Origin: Pseudomonas guineae
Lineage (GTDB): Bacteria; Pseudomonadota; Gammaproteobacteria; Pseudomonadales; Pseudomonadaceae
Direction: 5' to 3'
NCBI RefSeq assembly: GCF_900113745.1
Contig: NZ_FOQL01000005.1
Coordinates: 163,700 to 227,699, forward strand
Length of the DNA: 64,000 nt
Below, piece by piece: positions 42,197 through 51,577 of this stretch. The stretch's first letter is position 1, and each line of letters opens with the position of its first letter. The translations under genes were made by a program, and so were the position numbers. Under the pieces are notes generated by a model that was given only the letters and a program-made list of their open reading frames with translations, was not told the origin of the DNA and did not search any database.

Positions 42197-42232
42197 CGGT
42201 TCAACCTGCTCAAGTCGTGTGAATTCGGTGGA

Positions 42233-42493
42233 TCAGCTCTTTTCGAGTGCCCATAGGTCGCTTTCGATGCTCTCGAACCGTTCTTTCAGGTGAGTTTGCA
42301 CGTCGAAAATCGCCCGATTGTAATAGTGCGGAGCCACCTCGCGGGCAAACAATTCGAGCACTTCAGCAGCCTCGAAACTGCCTAACTCCAGCTCAAAGCG
42401 CTCGACCATAAAACGCTTGATCGCCAAGCAGGCTTCACGCTCCTGCTCGGCATTCAAGGTCATGATCGGCGGCTTAAGCTTGGCTCGGCTCAT
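42233..42493 (-). CDS. DUF2164 family protein
   Basis: This 86-residue, mostly helical protein matches DUF2164 (LNAEQEREACLAIKRFMVER, then APHYYNRAIFDVQTHLKERF). The function is unknown. It sits inside the his operon between hisH and hisA, with its start directly at the hisH stop. This insertion is known in other pseudomonads, but a histidine-related role has not been shown. Confidence 0.9.
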   Translation of the reverse strand: MSRAKLKPPIMTLNAEQEREACLAIKRFMVERFELELGSFEAAEVLELFAREVAPHYYNRAIFDVQTHLKERFESIESDLWALEKS

Positions 42494-43132
42494 TTACCAG
42501 CGACCATCCCAGGCGGCGAAGTTTTGCAGCAACTGCAGGCCGTGGGTGTGGCTCTTCTCCGGGTGGAACTGCACGGCGAAACGCGAGCCGTCGGCCAGCG
42601 CCGCAGCGAAATTCTTGCCGTAATGCCCGCGCCCCACTACCTGCTGGGGCTTACCGGCCTCAACGTAGTAGCTGTGCACGAAGTAGAAGCGCGCCAGGTC
42701 AGGAATGTCATGCCAAAGCGGGTGCTTAACCGACTGCGCCACTTCATTCCAACCCATGTGCGGCACTTTCAGCGGCTCGCCATCTTCGACCATGCCCTTG
42801 CCGAAGAAACGCACCTTACCGGGAAACAACCCGATGCAATCGACGCCAGCGTTCTCTTCGCTGTGCTCCAGCAAGGCCTGCATGCCAACACAGATGCCAA
42901 GAAACGGCCGATCCTGGCTGACTTCACGCACCAAGGTATCGAAGCCCAAACGTTTGATCTCGGTCATGCAATCGCGGATCGCGCCGACGCCGGGAAACAC
43001 CACGCGGTCGGCTTCGCGGATCACCTGAGCATCGCTGGTCACCAGCACCTTGCCCGCGCCGACGTGCTCAAGGGCCTTGGCCACCGAGTGCAGGTTACCC
43101 ATGCCGTAGTCAATTACCGCAACGGTCTGCAT
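42494..43132 (-). CDS. hisH: Imidazole glycerol phosphate synthase glutaminase HisH
   Basis: This 212-residue class-I glutamine amidotransferase feeds ammonia to HisF. It has the start VAVIDYGMGNLHSVAKALEH, the nucleophile Cys in LGICVGMQALLEHSEE and the His-Glu pair in FAVQFHPEKSHTHG. It abuts hisB with no gap between stop and start, which suggests translational coupling. Confidence 0.97.
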   Translation of the reverse strand: MQTVAVIDYGMGNLHSVAKALEHVGAGKVLVTSDAQVIREADRVVFPGVGAIRDCMTEIKRLGFDTLVREVSQDRPFLGICVGMQALLEHSEENAGVDCIGLFPGKVRFFGKGMVEDGEPLKVPHMGWNEVAQSVKHPLWHDIPDLARFYFVHSYYVEAGKPQQVVGRGHYGKNFAAALADGSRFAVQFHPEKSHTHGLQLLQNFAAWDGRW

Positions 43133-43726
43133 TTACAGGCAGCCCTTGGTCGACGGCATCTGCCCGGCCATACGCTCGTCCAATGTCACCGCCATGCGCA
43201 GCGCGCGACCGAAGGCTTTGAACACCGTTTCAATCTGGTGGTGGGTATTGGTGCCACGCAGGTTATCGATGTGCACGCTCACTAAGGCATGGTTAACGAA
43301 GCCCTGGAAGAACTCCTGGAACAAATCCACGTCAAACCCGCCCACTACCGCACGGGTGAATGGCACGTGCATCTGTAAGCCCGGACGCCCGGAGAAGTCG
43401 ATGACCACGCGCGACAAGGCTTCATCCAGCGGCACATAGGAATGGCCGTAACGAGTCATGCCCTTCTTGTCGCCAATGGCTTTGGTAAATGCTTGGCCGA
43501 GAGTAATACCGACGTCTTCCACGGTGTGGTGGTCGTCGATTTGCAGGTCGCCCTTACACTGGATATCCAGATCGATCAGGCCGTGACGGGCAATTTGATC
43601 AAGCATGTGCTCAAGGAAGGGGACACCAATATCAAATTTGGCTTTGCCCGTACCATCCAGATTGATCGAGACCTTGATTTGGGTCTCCAGGGTATTGCGC
43701 TCGACAGAGGCCGTACGCTCGATCAT
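43133..43726 (-). CDS. hisB: Imidazoleglycerol-phosphate dehydratase HisB
   Basis: From ATG 43726 (GGAG seven bases upstream) the enzyme has 197 residues, as in P. aeruginosa. It dehydrates IGP to imidazole acetol phosphate with manganese. Metal-binding signatures are DDHHTVED and NTHHQIETVFKAFGRALR, and the end MPSTKGCL is typical. It is the monofunctional form without the phosphatase domain. The frame runs upstream to 43813, but those residues are not conserved. It is the first gene of hisB-hisH-DUF2164-hisA-hisF. Confidence 0.97.
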   Translation of the reverse strand: MIERTASVERNTLETQIKVSINLDGTGKAKFDIGVPFLEHMLDQIARHGLIDLDIQCKGDLQIDDHHTVEDVGITLGQAFTKAIGDKKGMTRYGHSYVPLDEALSRVVIDFSGRPGLQMHVPFTRAVVGGFDVDLFQEFFQGFVNHALVSVHIDNLRGTNTHHQIETVFKAFGRALRMAVTLDERMAGQMPSTKGCL

Positions 43727-43810
43727 CACCAGCTCCACAAAGTCGTTGTGCCAAAGGGCGGCCATTATAGGCCAATAAGCGCGCAACCTTGAAGCAAGGC
43801 CAGCAGATAG

Positions 43811-43853
43811 CAAAAAACCCGCTGGCGAACAGGATCGCCAGCGGGTTTTTTGC
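43811..43853. terminator. Rho-independent terminator of the OFA transporter gene
   Basis: AAAAAACCCGCTGGCGA and TCGCCAGCGGGTTTTTT form a strong stem just after the stop of the transporter gene on the minus strand and upstream of hisB. Confidence 0.92.
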
Positions 43854-43865
43854 TTAGAGCGCGAC

Positions 43866-45527
43866 TTACTGGAACAGGGTCGCGGTCTTTTGCAGGGTGA
43901 TCCAAATACCCCAGGCTAACGGCAGCCCAACCACCAGCCAGGCGGCTATGGCCAGCGGCTTGGAGGCCGGATCGGCCGACCACTCCAACACAGCCACTTC
44001 GCCGCGTTTGGCGTCATGACTCAGGGCACGTTCGGCAGCCAACTCGGCGTCGGTCATGAAGTACTTGTCCGCCACCGGGCGCACCAGCAGGTTACAAATG
44101 AACCCCAGTACCAGCAGGCCAGCAAGGATATACAGGGTGATGTCATACGCAGCAGCACGCTCAACACCGATACTCAGCTGATACTCACGCAGGTAGTTAA
44201 CCAGCACCGGACCGAGCACGCCGGCAGCCGCCCAGGCAGTCAGCAAACGACCGTGAATAGCCCCCACCATCTGCGTACCGAACAAGTCAGCGAGGTAGGC
44301 CGGCACCGTGGCAAAACCACCACCGTACATCGACAGAATCACACCGAATGCCAACACAAACAGCGCCAGGCTACCCAGCTGACCCAACAGCGGCACGGCT
44401 GCATAGAGCGCAAAGCCCAGGCCGAAGAACACGAAGTAGGTGGCTTTACGGCCGATGAAGTCCGAACAAGAGGCCCAGAAGAAGCGGCCACCGATATTGA
44501 ACAGACTGAGCAAGCCGGTGAAGCCAGCCGCAATGGCAGCAATCTGCCCCAACTGCACAGCACTCAACTCGTTGAAGGACAGGTCATTGCCCAGCAGTTG
44601 CCCAGCGAACACTTCCTGCAACAGCGGTGATGCCATACCGATGATGCCGATACCCGCCGATACGTTGAGGCACAGCACGGCCCAGACCAGGCGGAACTGC
44701 GGGGTTTTCCAAGCGACGCTGACGTGCACGTGGCGATTGGTGATCATGCCGTTACCTGCCTTTGCCGCAGGCGCCTTCCAGCCAGCCGGTTTCCAGCCGG
44801 TTGGCGGCACCCGGTAGGCCAATGCACCACCGACCATAAAGACGAAGTAGATGATCGCCATGATCACGAAGCTCTGCCATACGCCGACGCCCGTGTCGCT
44901 GGCGAAATGGCTCATCAGCTCGGCCGCCAACGGTGCGCCGACCATCGCGCCGCCGCCGAAACCCATAATCGCCATACCGGTAGCCATGCCACGCTTGTCC
45001 GGGAACCACTTAATCAGCGTCGACACCGGCGAGATATAACCTAGGCCAAGACCGATACCGCCGATCACCCCAGAACCCAGCCACAGCAGCCAAATTTGAT
45101 GGTGGTAGATACCCAGCGCGGAGATCAGCAGACCACCGCACCAGCACACAGCCGATACCAAACCGGCCTTACGCGGGCCGGCATGCTCCAGCCAGCCACC
45201 CCAAACGGCCGCAGAACAACCGAGAAAAACGAAGAACAGCGTGTAGATCCAGCCAAGCATGGAAATCTGCCAGTCGCAGTTGCTGGCGAATATCTGCTCG
45301 AAAAAGCCAATATCCGCACCGCAAGCCAGCGGCGCGTCGATACCGACGGCTTTTGACAGCGGCAACCAGAAGACCGAGAAGCCATAGGCCATGCCGATAC
45401 ACAAATGAATAGCCAAAGCGGCCGGTGGAACCAACCAGCGATTGAAACCGGGCTTGGCAATGATGCGTTCCTTGGACAGGAATGCAGGCGCTGCCGAAGC
45501 GCCGTCCAGGACGAAGGCGTCAGTCAT
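43866..45527 (-). CDS. OFA-family MFS transporter (oxalate/formate antiporter type)
   Basis: This 553-residue inner-membrane transporter has twelve predicted helices and the MFS loop KWFPDKRGMATGMAIMGFGGGA after helix 4. The layout (a short N-terminal tail, an extended first periplasmic loop with Cys and a C-terminal extra helix) fits the oxalate/formate antiporter family. The real substrate, probably a small carboxylate, cannot be told from sequence. It is transcribed alone toward hisB and ends at a strong terminator. Confidence 0.88.
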   Translation of the reverse strand: MTDAFVLDGASAAPAFLSKERIIAKPGFNRWLVPPAALAIHLCIGMAYGFSVFWLPLSKAVGIDAPLACGADIGFFEQIFASNCDWQISMLGWIYTLFFVFLGCSAAVWGGWLEHAGPRKAGLVSAVCWCGGLLISALGIYHHQIWLLWLGSGVIGGIGLGLGYISPVSTLIKWFPDKRGMATGMAIMGFGGGAMVGAPLAAELMSHFASDTGVGVWQSFVIMAIIYFVFMVGGALAYRVPPTGWKPAGWKAPAAKAGNGMITNRHVHVSVAWKTPQFRLVWAVLCLNVSAGIGIIGMASPLLQEVFAGQLLGNDLSFNELSAVQLGQIAAIAAGFTGLLSLFNIGGRFFWASCSDFIGRKATYFVFFGLGFALYAAVPLLGQLGSLALFVLAFGVILSMYGGGFATVPAYLADLFGTQMVGAIHGRLLTAWAAAGVLGPVLVNYLREYQLSIGVERAAAYDITLYILAGLLVLGFICNLLVRPVADKYFMTDAELAAERALSHDAKRGEVAVLEWSADPASKPLAIAAWLVVGLPLAWGIWITLQKTATLFQ

Positions 45528-45705
45528 AGAAATGTTCTCTTTTTATGTTTTGCAGGCAAGGCACTAGCCTTATTGTGCGGGCAGAATAGCTCGCGCAGCG
45601 TGAGACTAGCATTGCCACCATAGACCTCGGGGATATAAAGCACTATTCATTAGTCTTATAGCGCTGCCCGAGCCATGCCCATGCTTCACACCGCACGGCA
45701 AAATG

Positions 45706-46252
45706 CTAAATCAACCGCTCATCCAGCCCAGGCGCAGAGCGCGCGCCTATCAACAGCAAACCCATCAGGCTGAGCAGCCAGGGCTCCCACACCGACGCAT
45801 TTTTAACGCTGAGCAAAAAGCCCAGCGCCAACAGGTTGATGCCCACCACCTGAACAAAGGCATAGGCCTTGAGCGCAGCCGGATAGTGGCTTTGGAACTT
45901 ACCTTCGGTCATTTTTGGCCAGGGCCGCTCGCGCACATCCTGCGGCCGCCAGCCGGTAGGCATCTACCACAGGCGTAGCTTATCCAACCAAGAGCGGGTC
46001 GCCAGGGCGTCGGCCCAGAGCAAGCGCCACCAAGAAAATTGCAGGCGGGTGGGGTCAAAGCTACTAACGGGCGTGGTCACCCCATAACGCACCGGCTCGT
46101 GCGCTTCGGCATAGGCGCCAAACAGCTTGTTCTAAAAGACAAACCCGCCGCTGTAGTTCTTGTCGATGTAGCAGTCGATTTGGCCGTGGTGCACGCGGTG
46201 ATGGCTGGGGGTGATTAGCACCTGCTCCAACCAACCGAGGCGACCGACATGC
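45706..46252 (-). pseudogene. Remnant of a sterol desaturase family gene
   Basis: Reading the minus strand from 46252, one frame encodes the C-terminal part of a fatty-acid-hydroxylase/sterol-desaturase protein: VGRLGWLEQVLITPSHHRVH with the metal-binding histidines, YIDKNYSGGFVF, then LFGAYAEAHEPVRYGVTTPV and MPTGWRPQDV followed by two hydrophobic helices. Two in-frame TAG codons (46132-46134 and 45964-45966) break it, and recognisable homology stops near 46252. The upstream two thirds, including the other His clusters, are gone. The piece from 45963 to 45706 is still an open frame of 85 codons but is unlikely to be functional. Confidence 0.8.
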
Positions 46253-46582
46253 GCCGCCCTCGGGCCGCAGCCAAACCCGCCAATCAGCAGCACCGAAAAC
46301 GCCACAACTGTCGGACAGCCGCCGCCAAGCCGACTACCTGCACGCGGGCAAGACCGAGGGAACCGGCCGCCGACTTACCGATCGAAGTGCCCAGACCTGA
46401 GCGTCCAGCAACCCGCCATAGACTGCTTGCGCATGCTCAACGCCTAAGGTCACGCCGCAAAAGCCGCTTGCAAAATCGCCACGCAAACGGGACTGTCGGC
46501 GGCCCGAATAAAAGCACTGGCGCTATACTCGCCAGCTAAATCGCTGTACTTCACTCTTCAGCTTCGAAACAAGGATTCGCAC
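46253..46582. other. Spacer with decayed sequence upstream of asmA
   Basis: I see no intact gene here. The part next to the sterol-desaturase remnant may be its badly decayed upstream half, since one frame still gives a hydrophobic run (VVAFSVLLIGGFG). The last 70 bases hold a TATACT-like -10 element near 46522 and an AAGGA site before asmA. Confidence 0.45.
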
Positions 46583-48817
46583 ATGAAAGCGCTCGGCAAA
46601 ATCATCGGCCTGTTTTTTCTCGGGCTCTTGCTGATCATCGTGGCGCTGGGCTTTGCCCTCACCCACCTGTTCGATCCCAACGATTACAAAGACGAAATCC
46701 GCCAGCTAGCCCGCGACAAGGCCAGCCTGGAGCTGACCCTCAAGGGCGACATCGGCTGGAGCCTGTTCCCCTGGCTCGGCCTGGAGCTGACCGACGCCAG
46801 CCTCGCCAGCCTCAGCACCCCAGACCAACCCTTTGCTGACCTACGCCTACTTGGCCTGTCAGTGCGCGTGCTACCGCTGCTGCGCAAAGAAGTGCAGATG
46901 AGCGACATTCGTATCGACGGCCTTAACCTCAACCTGCAGCGCGACGAAAAGGGGCGTAGCAACTGGGAAAATGTCGGCAAACCAACAACCGTCGCGACCA
47001 GCACAACCGACACGCCGGCCGTAACGGGAGACAGTGCGCCAACTGAAAGCACAACAACTGCCGCAGAGAGCAGAAGCCAGCCGCTGAAGCTGGATATCGA
47101 CAGCCTGATCGTCAACAGCGCACGCATCGACTACCGCGACGCACAAAAAGGCCAGCAATTCAGCGCCGAAAGCATCCAGCTGACCACCGGAGCCATCCGC
47201 GAGGGTGCCGGCATACCGATCAAAATTAGCGCTTTTTTTGGCCTCAACAAGCCAGTGCTGCGCGCCCGCAGCGAACTGCAGGGCGAGCTACGCTTCGACC
47301 GCGCCCTCAAGCGCTACCAATTGGAAGACGCCAAGCTCTCCGGCGAAGTCTCCGGCGAACCCTTCGACGGCCAAACCCTCACCTACTCCGCCCAGGGCCA
47401 GTTACTGGTTGACCTGGCCGCCCAAGTCGCCGAATGGAATGGCCTGAAGCTGTCCGCTAATCAGCTGCGCGCCCTTGGCGAGTTGAAAGTGCGCGACCTC
47501 GACAAGCAACCAAAGCTCAGCGGCGGGCTGTCCATCGCCCCGCTCAACCTGCGTGAATTCCTCAGCACCATTGGCCAGAAATTGCCGCCAATGAATGATG
47601 AAAAGACCCTCAGCCAATTCGAACTGGTCACCCGCCTCAACGGCACCACCAACAGCCTGACCTTCGAAGACCTCAAGCTGACCCTCGACGACAGCCACTT
47701 CAGTGGCCAGCTGGCAATTGCCGACTTCGCCAAGCAAGCCCTGCGCGTGCAACTCAAGGGCGACCAGCTCAACCTCGACCGCTACCTGCCGGCGACGGCT
47801 AAAGATGCCAAAGATGCCGGCGCCGCGCGTCAGGCTGAGGTCAAAGCCAGTGTCGCCAGCGCCGGCGAGAGCGGCAGCACACCGCTGCCCGACGCGCCGA
47901 CCCAACAGGCCTGGAGCAGCAGCGAAGTGCTGCCGATCGCCACCTTACGCAAGCTGGATGTTCAGCTCGACCTCGGCCTAGACCAACTCACCGCCCAGCA
48001 GCAGGTCATCAGCAGATTCAGCACCAAGGCACAGAGCAAAGCCGGCCTGCTAACCCTGCAAGACGTGCGCGGCAACATCGGCACCGGCAGCTTCGACGCC
48101 AAGGCCAGCATCGATGTGCGCCCAACCGTTCCGTTGCTCAGCATGCAAAGTAACCTGCGCGGCATTCAGCTCGAACCCTTCCTGAAAAAGCCCGACCAAC
48201 CTTCGCCAATCAAAGGCCTGCTCGACCTCAACGCCAGCCTGAGCACCCGCGGCAACAGCCAGCGCGCCTGGGTCGACGGGCTCAACGGCGACGCCAGCTT
48301 CCTGCTCAATGATGGCGTGTTGGTCGACGCCAATCTGGAACAACAGTTGTGCCGTGGCATCGCCACACTCAACCGCAAAGCCCTGAGCAGCGACCCACGC
48401 GGCAAGGACACACCCTTCGAGGCCTTGCAGGGCAGCCTAACCGTGCGCAACGGCGTGGCCCATAACCCCGACCTCAAGGCGCGTATCCCGGGCCTCGCAG
48501 TCAGCGGCAATGGCGATGTCGACCTGCGCATCCTCGGTCTCGATTACCGCGTCGGTATCACCATTACCGGTGATCAGCGCGAGATGCCCGATCCGGCCTG
48601 CCAGGTCAACGAGCGCTATGTAGGTATCGAGTGGCCCGTGCGCTGCCGTGGCCCGCTGGAAATGGGCGGTAAGGCCTGTCGCCTGGATCAGGACGGCCTG
48701 GGCAAGGTTGCCACCAAGCTGGCCGGCAACAAGCTCAACGAGAAGATTGAAGAAAAACTCGGCGACAAAGTCAGCCCCGAACTCAGAGACGCACTCAAGG
48801 GCTTGTTCAACCGATGA
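46583..48817 (+). CDS. asmA: AsmA family protein
   Basis: This 744-residue protein has one N-terminal membrane helix (IIGLFFLGLLLIIVALGFAL) followed by a long periplasmic part of AsmA type: DPNDYKDEIRQL, LKGDIGWSLFPWLGLEL near the start, and the C-terminal AsmA_2 segment (GLLDLNASLSTRGNS, VDGLNGDASFLLNDGVLVDA, LGLDYRVGITITGD). AsmA-like proteins act in lipid traffic to the outer membrane, probably as bridge-like tubes; specific cargo is not known. The stop overlaps mutY (ATGA). Confidence 0.93.
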   Translation: MKALGKIIGLFFLGLLLIIVALGFALTHLFDPNDYKDEIRQLARDKASLELTLKGDIGWSLFPWLGLELTDASLASLSTPDQPFADLRLLGLSVRVLPLLRKEVQMSDIRIDGLNLNLQRDEKGRSNWENVGKPTTVATSTTDTPAVTGDSAPTESTTTAAESRSQPLKLDIDSLIVNSARIDYRDAQKGQQFSAESIQLTTGAIREGAGIPIKISAFFGLNKPVLRARSELQGELRFDRALKRYQLEDAKLSGEVSGEPFDGQTLTYSAQGQLLVDLAAQVAEWNGLKLSANQLRALGELKVRDLDKQPKLSGGLSIAPLNLREFLSTIGQKLPPMNDEKTLSQFELVTRLNGTTNSLTFEDLKLTLDDSHFSGQLAIADFAKQALRVQLKGDQLNLDRYLPATAKDAKDAGAARQAEVKASVASAGESGSTPLPDAPTQQAWSSSEVLPIATLRKLDVQLDLGLDQLTAQQQVISRFSTKAQSKAGLLTLQDVRGNIGTGSFDAKASIDVRPTVPLLSMQSNLRGIQLEPFLKKPDQPSPIKGLLDLNASLSTRGNSQRAWVDGLNGDASFLLNDGVLVDANLEQQLCRGIATLNRKALSSDPRGKDTPFEALQGSLTVRNGVAHNPDLKARIPGLAVSGNGDVDLRILGLDYRVGITITGDQREMPDPACQVNERYVGIEWPVRCRGPLEMGGKACRLDQDGLGKVATKLAGNKLNEKIEEKLGDKVSPELRDALKGLFNR

Positions 48818-49893
48818 ATCCCGAGCAGTTTTCCACCGCAGTACTCGACTGGTATGACAGCCACGGACGCAAAGACCTGCCCTGGCAACAGGGCATCACC
48901 CCTTACCGCGTGTGGGTCTCGGAAATCATGTTGCAGCAAACTCAGGTCAGCACCGTACTCGGCTACTTCGACCGTTTTATGGCCGCATTACCGACGGTAA
49001 ACGACCTGGCCGCTGCGCCGGAAGACGAAGTGCTGCACCTGTGGACGGGCCTCGGCTACTACACCCGCGCGCGCAACCTACAGAAAACGGCGCAGATCAT
49101 AATGCGCGAATATGCAGGTGAGTTCCCTTATAATGTCGACCAGTTAACCGAACTTCCCGGCATCGGCCTCTCCACCGCTGGCGCCATCGCCAGCCTGAGC
49201 ATGGGCCTACGCGCGCCGATTCTCGACGGTAACGTCAAGCGCGTACTGGCGCGCTACGTCGCCCAAGAGGGCTATCCAGGCGAGCCGAAAGTGGCTAAAC
49301 AACTGTGGGCGGTGGCCGAACGCCTCACCCCTCATACGCGGGTGAACAACTACACCCAAGCGATGATGGACCTCGGCGCCACACTCTGCACTCGCAGCAA
49401 ACCCAGCTGCCTGCTCTGCCCACTAAAAAGCGGCTGCCAGGCGCACTTGCTTGGTCTGGAGATTCGCTACCCCATCCCCAAGCCACGCAAGGTGCTGCCG
49501 CAGAGGCGCACGCTGATGCCGATCCTCGCCAACCACCACGGCGAGGTACTGCTTTATCGTCGCCCATCTAGCGGCCTCTGGGGCGGCCTATGGAGCCTGC
49601 CTGAACTGGACAACCTGCAAAGCCTGGACGACTTGGCCAGCCGCCATGACTTGCGCCTAGGCACGCGCCAGATACAAGCCGAACTGACCCACACATTCAG
49701 CCATTTCCAGCTGGCCATCGAACCCTGGCTGATCCGGGTTGACGCCGCCCCGGCCGCCATGGCCGAGGCTGACTGGCTCTGGTATAACCTCGCCACCCCG
49801 CCGCGCTTAGGGCTAGCCGCCCCTGTAAAGAAACTGCTGAAACGCGCGGCCGATGCACTTGCCACAACACCGAACTCTGGAGAAACACCATGA
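48814..49893 (+). CDS. mutY: A/G-specific adenine DNA glycosylase MutY
   Basis: This 359-residue repair enzyme removes adenine paired with 8-oxoguanine. It has the HhH-GPD core (LPWQQGITPYRVWVSEIMLQ, ELPGIGLSTAGAIASLSMG with the catalytic Asp in ILDGNVKRVLAR), the 4Fe-4S cluster cysteines in CTRSKPSCLLCPLKSGC and a C-terminal Nudix-like domain (GLWGGLWSLPE) that reads the 8-oxoG. It overlaps both asmA and yggX by four bases. Confidence 0.97.
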   Translation: MNPEQFSTAVLDWYDSHGRKDLPWQQGITPYRVWVSEIMLQQTQVSTVLGYFDRFMAALPTVNDLAAAPEDEVLHLWTGLGYYTRARNLQKTAQIIMREYAGEFPYNVDQLTELPGIGLSTAGAIASLSMGLRAPILDGNVKRVLARYVAQEGYPGEPKVAKQLWAVAERLTPHTRVNNYTQAMMDLGATLCTRSKPSCLLCPLKSGCQAHLLGLEIRYPIPKPRKVLPQRRTLMPILANHHGEVLLYRRPSSGLWGGLWSLPELDNLQSLDDLASRHDLRLGTRQIQAELTHTFSHFQLAIEPWLIRVDAAPAAMAEADWLWYNLATPPRLGLAAPVKKLLKRAADALATTPNSGETP

Positions 49894-50162
49894 CCCGCAC
49901 CGTACAGTGCCGCAAACACAAACAGGAACTCCCCGGCCTGGAGCGCCCACCGTATCCAGGCGCCAAAGGTGAGGACATCTTTAATAACGTTTCCAAGCAA
50001 GCCTGGGACGAATGGCAGAAGCACCAAACCCTGCTGATCAACGAACGTCGGCTGAACATGATGAACGCCGAAGACCGTAAGTTCCTCCAGACCGAGATGG
50101 ATAAATTTCTCTCCGGCGAGGAATACGCCCAGGCCGAAGGCTACGTGCCGCCCAGCGAATAA
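49890..50162 (+). CDS. yggX: Probable Fe(II)-trafficking protein YggX
   Basis: This 90-residue cytoplasmic protein matches the YggX family: MTRTVQCRKHKQELPGLERP, then YPGAKGEDIFNNVSKQAWDE and a helical C-terminus. It protects iron-sulfur clusters from oxidation in enteric bacteria. The conserved N-terminal Cys is present. The overlap with mutY (ATGA) places it third in asmA-mutY-yggX; pairing with the Fe-S enzyme MutY is usual. Confidence 0.96.
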   Translation: MTRTVQCRKHKQELPGLERPPYPGAKGEDIFNNVSKQAWDEWQKHQTLLINERRLNMMNAEDRKFLQTEMDKFLSGEEYAQAEGYVPPSE

Positions 50163-50173
50163 CCCGCCATACC

Positions 50174-50232
50174 GTGGGCGGCACTTTAGCGGCGACCTCA
50201 TCCGCATCAAGCGCGGCTAAAGCCCCTCCCAC
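50174..50232. repeat. REP-like element downstream of yggX
   Basis: GTGGG...CTTTAGC and GCTAAAG...CCCAC form an imperfect palindrome around an asymmetric centre. This is the shape of the GTGGGAGCGGCTTTAGCCGCG repeats common in Pseudomonas genomes. The remaining spacer up to the tRNA promoter holds nothing else that I recognise. Confidence 0.65.
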
Positions 50233-50404
50233 CATTCACACCCGGCAACCGCAGGGTCGATGCTGCCTCACCCGCCCAGCAAGCCGCACATCCCCGCCTG
50301 CAAACATCCACCAGGACTGCATCCAAACCACCCCGCGCCACCCGCTATTCTCAGGCATCCGAACCTAACCGCCCGTATTAATTAAATATTTTTCAAACTC
50401 GCGC

Positions 50405-50433
50405 TTGACACCCACCCTTCAAATCCGTCTAAT
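50405..50433 (+). promoter_or_regulatory. Promoter of tRNA-Phe
   Basis: TTGACA and TCTAAT are separated by 17 bases and followed by a GC-rich discriminator (ACGCCCCG), as expected for a stable-RNA promoter under stringent control. The tRNA begins ten bases later. Confidence 0.75.
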
Positions 50434-50443
50434 ACGCCCCGTT

Positions 50444-50519
50444 GCCCGGGTAGCTCAGTCGGTAGAGCAGGGGATTGAAAATCCCCGTGTCGGCGGTTCG
50501 ATTCCGTCCCCGGGCACCA
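50444..50519 (+). tRNA. tRNA-Phe (GAA)
   Basis: The 76-nt cloverleaf has acceptor arms GCCCGGG and CCCGGGC, a D arm TAGCTCAGTCGGTAGAGCA, an anticodon stem GGGGATTGAAAATCCCC with anticodon GAA, a T arm with GGTTCGATTCC and encoded CCA. No partial copy of its 3' end was noticed nearby, so there is no sign of an integrated element here. Confidence 0.97.
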
Positions 50520-50529
50520 CTAACACCGA

Positions 50530-50567
50530 AAACCCCAAGTGAAGCTAAGCTCCTTGGGGTTTTTTAT
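50530..50567 (+). terminator. Rho-independent terminator of tRNA-Phe
   Basis: AAACCCCAAG and CTTGGGGTTTTTT form a stem around a longer A/G-rich loop, directly after the tRNA. The following 215 bp before the ABC operon hold no gene that I can support. Confidence 0.85.
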
Positions 50568-50784
50568 TGCCTATGATTCTCCGCACGACGGCCCAACAAT
50601 CTGCATGAGCGCGTGGAAATTGCACCTGCGCGACAGCCAACTGCAACCAGGCGACAAGCATGACCGGCTAAGTACCACGAGACTGGTAAACGGCTTGGCG
50701 GTCAACGAAACGCTATGCTAGCTTGGCGCCTCGCTAGGAACGCCGCATAACGCCTGAGCGCCCCGAATAACAAGAGGAACCCCC

Positions 50785-51558
50785 ATGGCCGAGGCCACGC
50801 CTGCGCTGGAAATTCGCGACCTGCACAAACGCTACGGCGACCTTGAGGTGCTCAAGGGCATCTCGCTCACCGCTCGCGATGGCGATGTGATTTCCATCCT
50901 CGGCTCCTCAGGTTCCGGCAAGTCGACTTTTCTGCGCTGCATCAATTTGCTGGAAAACCCACACAAAGGGCAGATCATCCTCGCGGGCGAAGAACTCAAG
51001 CTTAAAGCCGCGAAGAACGGCGAACTGGTTGCCGCTGATAGCCGACAGATCAATCGCCTGCGCAGCGAGATTGGTTTTGTCTTCCAGAACTTCAACCTTT
51101 GGCCGCACATGAGCGTACTCGATAACATTATCGAAGCCCCGCGCCGCGTACTCGGCCAGAGCAAGGCTGAAGCCATTGAAGTGGCCGAGGCACTACTGGC
51201 CAAGGTCGGCATCGCCGACAAGCGCCACGTTTACCCCAATCAACTCTCCGGCGGCCAGCAGCAGCGCGCAGCGATTGCCCGCACACTGGCCATGCAGCCG
51301 AAAGTTATCCTGTTCGATGAGCCCACTTCGGCTCTCGACCCGGAAATGGTACAAGAAGTGCTTAATGTGATCCGCGCACTCGCCGAAGAGGGTCGCACCA
51401 TGCTGCTGGTGACTCATGAGATGGGCTTTGCCCGTCAGGTTTCCAGCGAGGTGGTATTTCTGCATCAGGGTCTGGTTGAAGAACAAGGCACCCCGGAGCA
51501 GGTCTTCGACAACCCGAACTCGGCGCGCTGCAAACAATTCATGTCCAGCAATCATTAA
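50785..51558 (+). CDS. Polar amino acid ABC transporter, ATP-binding protein
   Basis: This 257-residue ATPase of the HisP/GlnQ type has Walker A GSSGSGKST (residues 40-48), the Q-loop in FVFQNFNLWPHM, the signature LSGGQQQR, Walker B VILFDEPTSALDPE and the H-loop VTHEMGFA. It energises import together with the three genes downstream, all on this strand. The closest functional type is the Arg/Lys/His/ornithine system, but the ligand is not shown. Confidence 0.94.
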   Translation: MAEATPALEIRDLHKRYGDLEVLKGISLTARDGDVISILGSSGSGKSTFLRCINLLENPHKGQIILAGEELKLKAAKNGELVAADSRQINRLRSEIGFVFQNFNLWPHMSVLDNIIEAPRRVLGQSKAEAIEVAEALLAKVGIADKRHVYPNQLSGGQQQRAAIARTLAMQPKVILFDEPTSALDPEMVQEVLNVIRALAEEGRTMLLVTHEMGFARQVSSEVVFLHQGLVEEQGTPEQVFDNPNSARCKQFMSSNH

Positions 51559-51577
51559 ACACACGGAGCAACTACGC

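Noticed and set aside
46211..46539. Plus-strand frames of 78-96 codons before asmA
   Set aside because: They overlap the sterol-desaturase remnant, are rich in Arg/Pro as random GC-rich frames are, and lack ribosome sites.
50444..50519. tRNA-Phe as an attachment site of an integrated island
   Set aside because: No integrase gene and no repeated tRNA 3' end was noticed in the following sequence, and the next genes are the expected core ABC operon.
50539..50721. Small frame of 60 codons after tRNA-Phe
   Set aside because: It begins inside the tRNA terminator and has no convincing start or similarity.
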